DNA of 64,000 nucleotides from JBCDBD01 sp039184335 (GTDB taxonomy: Bacteria; Bacteroidota; Bacteroidia; Flavobacteriales; Flavobacteriaceae): the NCBI GenBank assembly GCA_039184335.1, contig JBCDBD010000011.1, positions 11,948 through 75,947 of the forward strand, in the 5' to 3' direction. The translations under genes and the position numbers were made by a program. Under the pieces are notes generated by a model. The model did not search any database. It saw only the letters and a program-made list of their open reading frames with translations, and was not told the origin of the DNA. Below, piece after piece: positions 25,482 through 33,959 of this stretch (its first letter is position 1; each line of letters starts with the position of its first letter).

Positions 25482-27487
25482 CCATAGCACAAAAAATAAA
25501 GGCGTTACGAGACGAACTCCGTGAACATAATTATAGTTATTATGTGCTGGATCGGGCTACCATTACCGATTATGAATTCGACATGAAGCTGAAATCGCTT
25601 CAAGATTTAGAAGTTGCACATCCAGAATTTTATGATGAAACATCACCTACCCAGCGGGTAGGGGGCGAGGTGACCAAGAACTTTGAGACGGTCGTTCATG
25701 AACACCGTATGTATTCTTTAGACAATTCATACTCAAAGGAAGACCTAGAAGACTGGGAGAAACGGATCCAACGTATCTTGGGCGATGTTCCAGTAACCTA
25801 CACTTGCGAACTGAAATACGATGGTGCCTCGATCAGCCTGACTTATGAAGAAGGGAAATTGGTTCGGGCAGTAACCCGCGGTGATGGGTTTCAAGGTGAT
25901 GATGTCACTACCAATATCAAGACGATAAAGTCAGTGCCCTTACAATTAAAAGGCGATTACCCAGCTAAATTCGATATTAGGGGAGAGGTTATCTTAACAT
26001 TGGAAGGCTTTGCCAAGATGAACCAAGACCGTATAGCAAATGGAGAAGAACCTTATATGAATCCTCGCAATACTGCATCAGGGAGCCTGAAATTACAAGA
26101 TAGTGCCTTAGTTGCTGAACGTCCATTGGATTGCCTGTTGTATAGTGTAGTAGGAGACCGTTTGCCGCTCGAGACGCAGTTTGGTGCATTGGAGAAAGCA
26201 CGAAAATGGGGCTTTAAGGTACCAACCGTGGCAAAATTGTGCAAAACAGCAGATGAAGTAGAGGCATTTGTGGGCTATTGGGATGCTAAAAGGCATGAAC
26301 TGCCTTATGAGACCGATGGGGTTGTGATCAAGGTAAACAGCTTACAACAACAAGAAGAGCTGGGGTATACTGCAAAATCACCCCGATGGGCCATGGCTTA
26401 TAAATTTAAGGCAGAACAAGAGGCCACGGTCTTACAGAAGATTACCTATCAAGTCGGTCGAACCGGTGCCATTACACCTGTAGCCAATTTAGCTCCAGTA
26501 CTATTGGCGGGTACAACAGTAAAGCGCGCTTCATTACATAATGCAGACCAAATTGCCAAGTTGGATGTGAGGGAAGGTGATACCGTCTTTGTGGAAAAGG
26601 GGGGAGAGATCATACCAAAGATAATGGCGGTGGATTTTACGAAGAGACCCCTGGATTCGCGACCCACACAGTATATTGGGCACTGCCCTGAATGTAATAC
26701 CCCCTTGATTCGAAAAGAAGGGGAGGCACAGCATTTTTGCCCTAATGATACAGGGTGCCCTCCCCAGATTACAGGTCGAATACAGCATTTTATATCCCGA
26801 AAGGCAATGGATATCGATGGTTTGGGCAGTGAAACAGTTGAACTGTTGTTCAAAGAAGGGCTTATTTTCAGTTATGCCGATTTGTATCTGCTTACCCAAG
26901 ACCAGGTCATACCTTTAGAACGAATGGCCGAAAAATCAGCTGAAAACCTAATTAATGGAATCGCGGCTTCAAAGGCCATACCGTTTGAACGGGTTTTGTT
27001 TGCCCTGGGTATTCGTTATGTGGGTGAAACCGTTGCAAAAAAATTGGCCAAGGCATACAAGAATATTGATGCACTGATGAACGCTACTGCAGAAGCATTG
27101 GTAAGTGTTGATGAAATTGGAGAACGTATCGCTGAAAGTGTCGTGCAGTTTTTTGATAATGAATCCAACAAATCGATTGTGATGCGGTTAAAATCGTATG
27201 GGTTGCAATTTTCACTTTCAGAGGCGCAATTGGAAAATCAAAGTGAAAAGTTGATGGGCCAGACGTTTGTGGTCTCTGGTGTTTTTGAAAGCATAAGTAG
27301 AAATGAATTAAAAAAACTCATCGAGGACAATGGAGGAAAAATAGCTTCGTCGATTTCCTCTAAAACCAGCTATGTGGTTGCAGGTGATAATATGGGGCCT
27401 AGTAAAAAGACAAAGGCCGAACATTTGGGTATCCCTATGGTCACTGAACAGGAGTTTATGCAGTACTTGAACGAATTGCAATGTTGA
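25478..27487 (+). CDS. ligA: NAD-dependent DNA ligase
   Basis: The 669-residue ligase joins DNA nicks using NAD. Domains in order are: Ia (about 1-65, YYVLDRATITDYEFDMKLK), adenylation domain with the nucleophile Lys in CELKYDGASISL (about residue 112), OB fold (VGRTGAITPVANLAPVLLAG), a four-Cys zinc finger (CPECNTPLIRKEGEAQHFCP), helix-hairpin-helix repeats, and a C-terminal BRCT domain (about 590-665). It is complete and of standard length. It overlaps prmC by 4 bases. Confidence 0.98.
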   Translation: MTIAQKIKALRDELREHNYSYYVLDRATITDYEFDMKLKSLQDLEVAHPEFYDETSPTQRVGGEVTKNFETVVHEHRMYSLDNSYSKEDLEDWEKRIQRILGDVPVTYTCELKYDGASISLTYEEGKLVRAVTRGDGFQGDDVTTNIKTIKSVPLQLKGDYPAKFDIRGEVILTLEGFAKMNQDRIANGEEPYMNPRNTASGSLKLQDSALVAERPLDCLLYSVVGDRLPLETQFGALEKARKWGFKVPTVAKLCKTADEVEAFVGYWDAKRHELPYETDGVVIKVNSLQQQEELGYTAKSPRWAMAYKFKAEQEATVLQKITYQVGRTGAITPVANLAPVLLAGTTVKRASLHNADQIAKLDVREGDTVFVEKGGEIIPKIMAVDFTKRPLDSRPTQYIGHCPECNTPLIRKEGEAQHFCPNDTGCPPQITGRIQHFISRKAMDIDGLGSETVELLFKEGLIFSYADLYLLTQDQVIPLERMAEKSAENLINGIAASKAIPFERVLFALGIRYVGETVAKKLAKAYKNIDALMNATAEALVSVDEIGERIAESVVQFFDNESNKSIVMRLKSYGLQFSLSEAQLENQSEKLMGQTFVVSGVFESISRNELKKLIEDNGGKIASSISSKTSYVVAGDNMGPSKKTKAEHLGIPMVTEQEFMQYLNELQC

Positions 27488-27684
27488 TACCTATTACCTG
27501 AAAAAGACCTCAGCAGGTTGTAACCCCAATGCAGTATACTTGTTGGGCAGTATAATTATTGGGTAAGACCAACTTTTTGAAGATAATTGCATCTTATACC
27601 TTTTGAGTGACCATTTGTGTTCGGTATGGTGCGGACTATACATAGAGTGTTGATTTTCAAATGTGCTTTCAATATCTTTTGCAT

Positions 27685-28083
27685 ATGGATTCACTTGAAG
27701 GATGGCAAGACACCTATGTCGTTGTCCGCAACATCATGATTGGTTTTGCGATACTCTACCTGTTGTTCGAAATTGCTTTGAACCTAAATGATATTGATGA
27801 AGATACCTCTAACATTTTGCTTTACAAGGCTTCAAAAGAAAGATTGTTTTTCATTCCCTTTGCTTTGGGTGCCATAGTGGGGCATTTGTTTTTGGGTACC
27901 GATGATCTCAGATTTGATATCGGTGACCTGCCACCGGTACTTATTCTTTTTGGTTTGGCCGTAGGCACTGTCATCGTGGCCTATAAGGTACCCTTTAAAA
28001 AGACTGATTTGTTTTTGGGTGTTCTTTTGTTTTTGGGCATCTTATATGGGCATCTCTTTTGGTCGATGAATATGCCCAGATAA
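27685..28083 (+). CDS. Small four-helix membrane protein of unknown function
   Basis: From the ATG of MDSLEGWQDTYV the protein has 132 residues (an upstream ATG at 27661 would add 8). Four hydrophobic segments are visible: NIMIGFAILYLLFEIAL, FIPFALGAIVGHLFLG, VLILFGLAVGTVIVAY and FLGVLLFLGILYGHLFW. Histidines occur inside or next to two of them (GHLF twice). No family recognised. The next gene, 9 bases downstream, is another four-helix membrane protein of nearly equal size, so the two may form a complex. Confidence 0.6.
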   Translation: MDSLEGWQDTYVVVRNIMIGFAILYLLFEIALNLNDIDEDTSNILLYKASKERLFFIPFALGAIVGHLFLGTDDLRFDIGDLPPVLILFGLAVGTVIVAYKVPFKKTDLFLGVLLFLGILYGHLFWSMNMPR

Positions 28084-28092
28084 TCAATTCGT

Positions 28093-28509
28093 ATGAAAAC
28101 GTATTTAACGAAAAATGTTAGGCGGCTAAAGACCATTAAGATTGTTCTTGCTGTGCTGTTGGGTGTGATGATCGTGATTGACATTGTTCTGGTTGCCTTG
28201 GGACCAAAGGGGTGGCCCACTTTCAGCAAAGTGGTATTTGATACCCAAGGGCAATTGGTGTGGCTGTCATTTTTGTTTGGGGGTTTGGTTGCCAAAATTT
28301 TCTACAATAGAAAAGTGCCGACTTTTGGACAAGAACTATTGGGATTTACCTCTTTTTCAATTGTGGTGTTCCTACTTTTTTTGTTGGGGTATTTTGGTCT
28401 TTTTCCCGAAGACGTTTCAAATGAGATTCAATTGGCCGTTTTGCTATTTGGGGGCTTTTTTGCCTATGGGGTATGGCCACAATACCTAAATCATGCCCAA
28501 TCCAACTGA
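28093..28509 (+). CDS. Small four-helix membrane protein of unknown function
   Basis: The 138-residue protein has an N-terminal basic stretch and about four membrane segments: IVLAVLLGVMIVIDIVLVAL, LVWLSFLFGGLVAKIF, FSIVVFLLFLLGYFGLF and LAVLLFGGFFAYGVWP. No family recognised. It follows the similar-sized membrane protein gene by 9 bases and overlaps the next gene by 17 bases in another frame, implying a three-gene unit. Confidence 0.6.
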   Translation: MKTYLTKNVRRLKTIKIVLAVLLGVMIVIDIVLVALGPKGWPTFSKVVFDTQGQLVWLSFLFGGLVAKIFYNRKVPTFGQELLGFTSFSIVVFLLFLLGYFGLFPEDVSNEIQLAVLLFGGFFAYGVWPQYLNHAQSN

Positions 28510-28804
28510 TTTCAAGACCTTCAAAGATACATTACATCTCGAGCGCCCTCCTTCAGGTTGGCCTTTGGCATTACAATCGCTATGGTGGGATGCCAAAGGA
28601 GACTGGAATGCCTCACATGATATCGCCCAGGATCTGCATACAGAAATGGGTAGTTGGATCCATGCATACCTACACCGTAAAGAAGGAGATGAATGGAACG
28701 CGAGTTATTGGTACGGACAGGCTAGAAAACCATTTTCAAAAATGACCTTGGACGAGGAATTGAAGGATTTGGTAGAGTTTCTTTTAAAACATCCTTTAAA
28801 ATAA
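28493..28804 (+). CDS. Small soluble conserved hypothetical protein
   Basis: The 103-residue protein is rich in Trp and His, with blocks SGWPLALQSLWWDAKGDWNA, SHDIAQDLHTEMGSWIHAYL and HRKEGDEWNASYWYGQA. The repeated W/H pattern looks like a conserved enzyme or binding fold, and I have an impression of relatives in many bacteria, but I cannot name a family. It has no signal peptide and its start overlaps the preceding membrane protein gene by 17 bases. It is convergent with the accessory operon that follows. Confidence 0.65.
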   Translation: MPNPTDFKTFKDTLHLERPPSGWPLALQSLWWDAKGDWNASHDIAQDLHTEMGSWIHAYLHRKEGDEWNASYWYGQARKPFSKMTLDEELKDLVEFLLKHPLK

Positions 28805-28843
28805 GCAGGCGATTAAGGCCCATAAACCTTCGGGCACAATACA

Positions 28844-29233
28844 TCAGTTTTCTGAAAAGGCCATCTTTTTTAGTTTATATTTGGTTTGAAGTGTTGTATT
28901 TACATGTGTATTGGTGGTATAGGCCACAAATTGAAAAGAGATAATGTCATTGTCATTGAGCACGGTTTGGTCAATGCCTGTTTGTGATGTTTTACCATTG
29001 ATTAAGAATTCCCAAAAATAGTAGGGCTCATACTTTGAGATGAAGGTGTCATATGTTTCATTGATCATGTCCACCAAGTATCCTAACTTACTTCCATAAT
29101 ACTGCAAGGAAAAGGTGAAATCACCTTGATTTTTTGATGCATTGTAGGCATTTTGTAGGGCATCTCTACCGTTCATTCCAGAGAACCATTGTATTTGAAA
29201 GGAAGGCCCCCCTTTTATTTCAACTGTAACCAT
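28844..29233 (-). CDS. DUF4430-like (transcobalamin C-terminal-like) small protein
   Basis: The 129-residue protein begins VTVEIKGGPSFQIQWFSGMN and contains a pattern like that of DUF4430 domains: ALQNAYNASKN, then YYFWEFLINGKTSQTGIDQT, then LNDNDIISFQF (W-x-F-x-x-N-G followed by D-x-D/I-x-F). In other proteins this beta-grasp-like domain sits at the end of secreted or vitamin B12-binding proteins. Here it stands alone without a signal peptide. It is the last of four same-strand genes, 24 bases after the endoribonuclease gene. A binding or regulatory subunit is possible; the family call is moderate. Confidence 0.55.
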   Translation of the reverse strand: MVTVEIKGGPSFQIQWFSGMNGRDALQNAYNASKNQGDFTFSLQYYGSKLGYLVDMINETYDTFISKYEPYYFWEFLINGKTSQTGIDQTVLNDNDIISFQFVAYTTNTHVNTTLQTKYKLKKMAFSEN

Positions 29234-29257
29234 AATTTAGCGATTAAATTTGAGTTA

Positions 29258-30541
29258 TTAAAAAAGGATGGTTTGGCCCTGTTCCTGTACAGTATTCTTG
29301 CTGTACGAGACCAAATGTGCCATTTCACCCTTATGGTTGAGTAATTTTATGGTACCATCCTTACTGTTTGATAGTTGGGCCCCGCGACCATCCAAGATTA
29401 ACCTGTAGGTTTCACCTGCACCTAACTCAGGAATGGAAAACGAGGAACTATTGCCATTTTTATCCATGATCTTCCAATTGGACAAAGAAATTTTTTCAGC
29501 GTTAACATTAATCAGGGTTATGGATTCTTTACCGGGGTCATGCCCTTCTGGATTTACTAAAGCTGCAATAATCTTGATGGGGCTTTTCACTGTTGGTGCG
29601 ATAATGGGCTCTATTGGGATAGGCACTGTATCGGGGTCAGATGGTACCGTAACACCGCGCAAGAATTTTGGATAAAAAGTACGTATGTGACGTTTGTCAT
29701 GACTATGAAACAGTCGCATATCATACTCAGCTCCGTTGATAGTTGCCTTGCGTGGGGCATTAATGCCCAAGTGGCCCCGAACCGTACCTAGTGCCAAAAG
29801 TCCTTCAATACTACAGCCTACAAAAAATCCACCAATTTTTTTGAATAAGGGCCGCAGGCTTTGCCGTTCATAATCTGGTGCGAACCAACGATATGATATG
29901 GTAACGCTTTCGGGGTACATGCTTTGGTTTCCTGTAGCTTTCGTTCCAAAATATTTGATCCGATCATCGGTAAGGGCTGGAAAAGAGTCCTTGAAAATAC
30001 CATCTTGTTCTGTAGCAAAACCATCATCCAAATAATATTTATACCAAAAATGGTAGCCTTGGGCCTTAGCCCCTTCTTGCTCACCTACAATAACATGTTC
30101 AAAACCGGTTAGATGTGGATCGCCTCCCATGGAAAATTTCCGGAACCACATTTCCATTAATGTATTGTACCAACGTTGCCTGCTTAAACTGGAACCAGTT
30201 TGCTGTGCAACATATTCCCGGGCTACTTGCATAGGAGCCGTATCAATGATGGCCTCTACAAAATCGTGTACCTCGGTGCGTTCTTCGGGGGTATCCATTT
30301 CTTCATCCCTTTCGCGAAGGGCAAAATTGTCAAACAGTTTTAGCCCTAAACGGTAGGTTTTCATCTTTGGTTCTGGAATGTGTAGCTGTGTAAAAATCCT
30401 CAAATCTTCGTTTGTGGAATCTAAGTTGGTATTTACTTTGATAAACCCTTTTTCTTGATTGCCTTGTTCGGTGTCTAAAAGGGGTTCGATACCATTTTCA
30501 TTCTGGTCGGCATCCCAGATTTTTTGATAGATGTCTTTCAT
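29258..30541 (-). CDS. XendoU-family endoribonuclease with C-terminal lamin-tail domain
   Basis: The 427-residue protein has a full XendoU-like domain at about 1-295. YQKIWDADQNENGIEP matches the family's N-terminal W-D-x-D-x-N block, VHDFVEAIIDTAPMQVAREY the FLDA-x-x-x-T-x-x-M block, and MEMWFRKFSMG the next. The catalytic region has His149 in GFEHVIVGE, His164 in GYHFWYKYYLDDG, and Lys234/235 before GGFFVGCSIE, in the order of the His-His-Lys triad. After a Pro-rich linker (about 299-322) comes a lamin-tail domain (IIAALVNPEGHDPGKESITL, ISLSNWKIMD, GAGETYRLIL). XendoU enzymes cut RNA at uridines. No signal peptide is seen, so it may act in the cytoplasm. Confidence 0.82.
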   Translation of the reverse strand: MKDIYQKIWDADQNENGIEPLLDTEQGNQEKGFIKVNTNLDSTNEDLRIFTQLHIPEPKMKTYRLGLKLFDNFALRERDEEMDTPEERTEVHDFVEAIIDTAPMQVAREYVAQQTGSSLSRQRWYNTLMEMWFRKFSMGGDPHLTGFEHVIVGEQEGAKAQGYHFWYKYYLDDGFATEQDGIFKDSFPALTDDRIKYFGTKATGNQSMYPESVTISYRWFAPDYERQSLRPLFKKIGGFFVGCSIEGLLALGTVRGHLGINAPRKATINGAEYDMRLFHSHDKRHIRTFYPKFLRGVTVPSDPDTVPIPIEPIIAPTVKSPIKIIAALVNPEGHDPGKESITLINVNAEKISLSNWKIMDKNGNSSSFSIPELGAGETYRLILDGRGAQLSNSKDGTIKLLNHKGEMAHLVSYSKNTVQEQGQTILF

Positions 30542-30633
30542 AGGTTATGGTATTGATTGTAAAACCTTTTCAAAAGGCTGTACAAATGGTCACTTTAGAG
30601 ACGGTTACTATATATTTACTGGTTTTTTATGCT

Positions 30634-31842
30634 TTAATAGGTTACTTCGTCCAAAAGGTCGATGATTATTGAATGGACCGAATCTTCAATGAAATTGACT
30701 TCAAAATTCCTGTTATTGGCATTTTTGCCCTGTATGAACTGGTCTATCTTATCTTCAAGGTTAAACTTTCCTGTTCTGTTGGTCATATGTATGGTAAAAT
30801 CGTCATGGTTCACATTGCCTGTACCTTCTTCAAGCATGATCAGCGTTGCTTTATCTGGGTTGTGGTGTCTTCCATTGCCTGAGATGACATAGTGGTCAGC
30901 AGTGACCCGTTCAAAAAAGCTTCGGGATACGTTTTTGTCGCTGCCATGGTGCGGAATTTTTAAGATGTCTACATGAAGGTTTCCCTGGTCGTTCATTAAA
31001 CCTGCAGTTTCAAGACCACCCAGAATGTCATCATCCCTTGCGTCACCTGTCATAAGAATAGTATTGCCATTACAATTGGCCAAGCATACGATACTGGCAA
31101 GATTGAAAGGTGACTTATCCCGGTCTCCCAATGATGCGAAGATGATGGAATCATCCCCATTTTGTAAAGCAGTCCTTAAGTCGCGGTCCCATTTCTCTTG
31201 CATCTCTTCCAATCTTTCTTGATTCGGGTGAACAACATGCAGTTGAAGATGGTTGCCCCAGTCAATTATTGGGTTTTGGGGGTCAAAGCGAACCAAACTT
31301 TGATTGCCTTGGGCAGGGCTTGAAAAAGGGGCATTGACTATCGCATCTAAAAAATCGGCATCCCTTCGAAGCCTTCTGCCCTGTCCGGTAGACGCAATCA
31401 CAGCAGAATGGTGATGGTCTAAACCACCGAATTGGGAAGACAATGTAGTCACATCAACGGACTGTGCCGATGCGCCAATATCAGAAATGATGGGTATTGC
31501 TATATTGCCAATGATGTCATCAAAACTGTTAAACCACATATTTTCAATGGCAAAATCAGGTTCAATTTGATCTTCGGTTGCCGATATGATATCACTGGTC
31601 AGGTCAAGAATGCCGTTGACATGGTCATCATCCATATGGCTGACCATGACCATGGCTAGGGGTAAGCTTGCATTTGGGGCAAGTTCGTTCTTTATTTCCA
31701 GTAATCTAGGTTTTAAATGGTCTTCGTATACCCTTCCTGGTCCACCATCAACCACAATGATTTTTGGGTCATTGGCATCTCCATAATGTAGAACGAGGCA
31801 GTCTCCATGTTTTGCCTTCAGTACTTCCAGTGAAAATATCAT
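30634..31842 (-). CDS. ComEC/Rec2-type metallo-beta-lactamase-fold hydrolase
   Basis: The 402-residue stand-alone MBL protein has LKAKHGDCLVLHYGD at the N-terminus and the metal motif SHMDDDHVNG (His69, Asp71, Asp73, His74). ILMTGDARDDD, LKIPHHGSDKN and YVISGNGRHHNPDKAT follow, all as in the C-terminal domain of ComEC. No membrane part or signal peptide is present. Such proteins are phosphodiesterases, often nucleases; stand-alone copies recur in conflict systems next to proteases. An insertion (about 90-190) separates the first and later metal motifs. It lies 18 bases after the protease gene and 92 before the endoribonuclease gene. Confidence 0.85.
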   Translation of the reverse strand: MIFSLEVLKAKHGDCLVLHYGDANDPKIIVVDGGPGRVYEDHLKPRLLEIKNELAPNASLPLAMVMVSHMDDDHVNGILDLTSDIISATEDQIEPDFAIENMWFNSFDDIIGNIAIPIISDIGASAQSVDVTTLSSQFGGLDHHHSAVIASTGQGRRLRRDADFLDAIVNAPFSSPAQGNQSLVRFDPQNPIIDWGNHLQLHVVHPNQERLEEMQEKWDRDLRTALQNGDDSIIFASLGDRDKSPFNLASIVCLANCNGNTILMTGDARDDDILGGLETAGLMNDQGNLHVDILKIPHHGSDKNVSRSFFERVTADHYVISGNGRHHNPDKATLIMLEEGTGNVNHDDFTIHMTNRTGKFNLEDKIDQFIQGKNANNRNFEVNFIEDSVHSIIIDLLDEVTY

Positions 31843-31860
31843 ATACGTTTGTTTAAAAGG

Positions 31861-33753
31861 TTAAATAGACTGAATGGCTCTTAATACATCGAGCATGCCA
31901 TTGCCTTGAAAGTATTTTTCGCGGTTCAGGTCGGTGGCAGAACCGCATAATGTTTCCTTGATTTTTTCAGGATTTCCGATCAATTCCCTGTACTTGGCCA
32001 ATAAAATGGCCGCAGCCCCTGAAACGTGGGGAGCTGCCATTGAGGTGCCGTCCATGGTTTCAAAATCATTGTTTCCTGGTACTGTTGATCGGATTTTTTC
32101 ACCAGGGGCGACAATGTCGGGTTTTAATCTTCCATCACCAGTAGGCCCTCTACTCGAAAAATAGGAAACGCCATAAGTGTGGGGCTTATTGCTATGGGTA
32201 GCACCGACAGTGATGACATTTTCTGCATTACCAGGGTCGGTAATATTTACGGTTCTGAAGCCCTGTTCCCGTCTGCCGGTAGGAGATTCGTACACCGCTT
32301 GCCCCATATTGCCTGCTGCTGTCACAATGACGGTGCCTTCAGCGAACAGTCTATTGCACGATTCACATACGGGTGTTCTACCGCAGGCATAACTTTCAAC
32401 CTCATGCGGAATGGATAAGCTGAGATTGATGCCATGTATGACCAATAGGTCTTTTTGTCGGTTCAGCCATCGAATGAACTGAATTGCCGCGCTAATGTTG
32501 AATTCTTCTCCTGTTCCTTGGTCATTCAGCACCCTGATATCATAGAGCCTTATGTTAGGGCACATGCCCTCAGGTCTTGGGTTATCGGTTACAGATCCAT
32601 TATTGCCAGCCCCAATAATACCTGCAACATGAGTGCCATGGGGGTGTCTGGGAACAATATAGTGTTCATCATGGGGTATTCTTAGAATGGGGGCAAGTAC
32701 TGACCAATCGAGCATTCGCCCTGACTTCAATGCTTTTTGAACATCGCGTAGGCTTTTTATCTTGTTTTTTTTGCTCAAGGGCCTATTGTGATCGGTACTG
32801 GTAGGCCCCATCAATTTGTTGGGCTTTTGCCCAATCATTCTTTCGACGTCTTTATTGGTGCCTGAAGTGGTACTTAGGTCAGCGATGAGATCCCTGAATC
32901 TTGTAAAATCATAGGTTTCGATGACTCTGGAGACGAACTTTTTTCCGGCATCATTTATACTGGTGTTGAAAGCACTGTGCTTTGCATCGATACCAGTATC
33001 CAAAACAGCCCAAGTTATTCGTGATGTATCTAGGTCAAACAGCCTACGTGCAGCATCAGCTTTAGTGGCCGGAACCGATTTGTGTATTGAGACCCTTGCC
33101 TTTCTGTTGATACTCACTGACCACAGTTTTTGTACTGCTGGCATTGCGTAATTTTCAGGAAACCTATCAAATACCTTCTCAAATGAGGTTTCCAATTCTT
33201 TTTTTGAGGCACTTTTGTCCTGGTTTGGCTCCACTAAAAAACCAATGACCTGTTTTAGCCAACGCAATTCTTCGTTGATAGTGTTTTTTTTATCATGAAA
33301 ATGGGCTTTAAACAGACTGTCATCAGCCATTACATCCGTAGTGTAATCTTTTTTCAGAATATAGTCCTTAAACCAACGGGTATGCGGTAATAGACAATAC
33401 AGCAATTCAGCAAGGTTGCATTTGACGGCCACAGTTTCCCCATTGGTTGAAAGCCCCCAATCAGCCCCAAAGTCTTTGATGTAATCTTGGCCGTATACTG
33501 AAAAACTCTTTTTTATTTCAATAAAAAGCTCACTTGATGAAAAATTCCTGTGTGGGGTCAGGATCAAATCGATGCGATTTTCAAAGGGATGTTGACCGTT
33601 TTCGGTAAACTGGTACAGGTATTCCATCCACACGCTTGGATAAACAGGGGAGTCTTGGGTAAAACGTCCTGTATTATTCTCATTTCTAAAAATGATATCC
33701 TCGAATTTTCTATGGATCGATTGCATGCGGAAAATGAGCCTAAGACTGTGCAT
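31861..33753 (-). CDS. S8 (subtilisin-type) serine protease with novel N-terminal region
   Basis: The 630-residue protein has the full S8 triad: Asp252 (AVLDTGIDAKHS), His372 (HPHGTHVAGI) and Ser571 (DGTSMAAPHVSGAAA), with oxyanion Asn482 (VTAAGNMG). The first about 240 residues match no domain I know. The Asp-His interval is about 120 residues, much longer than the 30-40 usual in subtilisins, because of an insert around 290-365. No signal peptide or recognisable I9 propeptide is seen, so it is probably cytoplasmic. Cys457, Cys463 and Cys466 in the catalytic domain could bind metal. It is the first gene of the four-gene operon. Alternative start at M10. Confidence 0.87.
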   Translation of the reverse strand: MHSLRLIFRMQSIHRKFEDIIFRNENNTGRFTQDSPVYPSVWMEYLYQFTENGQHPFENRIDLILTPHRNFSSSELFIEIKKSFSVYGQDYIKDFGADWGLSTNGETVAVKCNLAELLYCLLPHTRWFKDYILKKDYTTDVMADDSLFKAHFHDKKNTINEELRWLKQVIGFLVEPNQDKSASKKELETSFEKVFDRFPENYAMPAVQKLWSVSINRKARVSIHKSVPATKADAARRLFDLDTSRITWAVLDTGIDAKHSAFNTSINDAGKKFVSRVIETYDFTRFRDLIADLSTTSGTNKDVERMIGQKPNKLMGPTSTDHNRPLSKKNKIKSLRDVQKALKSGRMLDWSVLAPILRIPHDEHYIVPRHPHGTHVAGIIGAGNNGSVTDNPRPEGMCPNIRLYDIRVLNDQGTGEEFNISAAIQFIRWLNRQKDLLVIHGINLSLSIPHEVESYACGRTPVCESCNRLFAEGTVIVTAAGNMGQAVYESPTGRREQGFRTVNITDPGNAENVITVGATHSNKPHTYGVSYFSSRGPTGDGRLKPDIVAPGEKIRSTVPGNNDFETMDGTSMAAPHVSGAAAILLAKYRELIGNPEKIKETLCGSATDLNREKYFQGNGMLDVLRAIQSI

Positions 33754-33894
33754 TAATCTAATAAAATTCTGACAGATAACATATTTTGGATGTAATATTT
33801 AGTTTATTTTTTGTGTGAAATGCAAGAAATGGATTATAAATGGGCAAAACCGTGGTAGGTACAAAGAAAGCAAGTAAGCTGTACGGTGTAATAT

Positions 33895-33909
33895 TACTCT
33901 TAAAGAGTA
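33895..33909. promoter_or_regulatory. Perfect palindrome, possible operator upstream of the protease operon
   Basis: TACTCTTAAAGAGTA is a 15-base perfect palindrome around a central A, about 140 bases upstream of the protease start codon. It is not followed by a T tract on either strand, so it looks like a protein-binding site rather than a terminator. No regulator gene lies in the operon. Confidence 0.4.
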
Positions 33910-33959
33910 TCGAATGTTTGGTTGAAAAAGAGCTTCTTAATATGCATGGTGCGAGCTTA

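Noticed and set aside
27494..27694. 66-codon minus-strand frame after ligA
   Set aside because: No recognisable protein features; overlaps the start of the membrane protein gene, probably chance.
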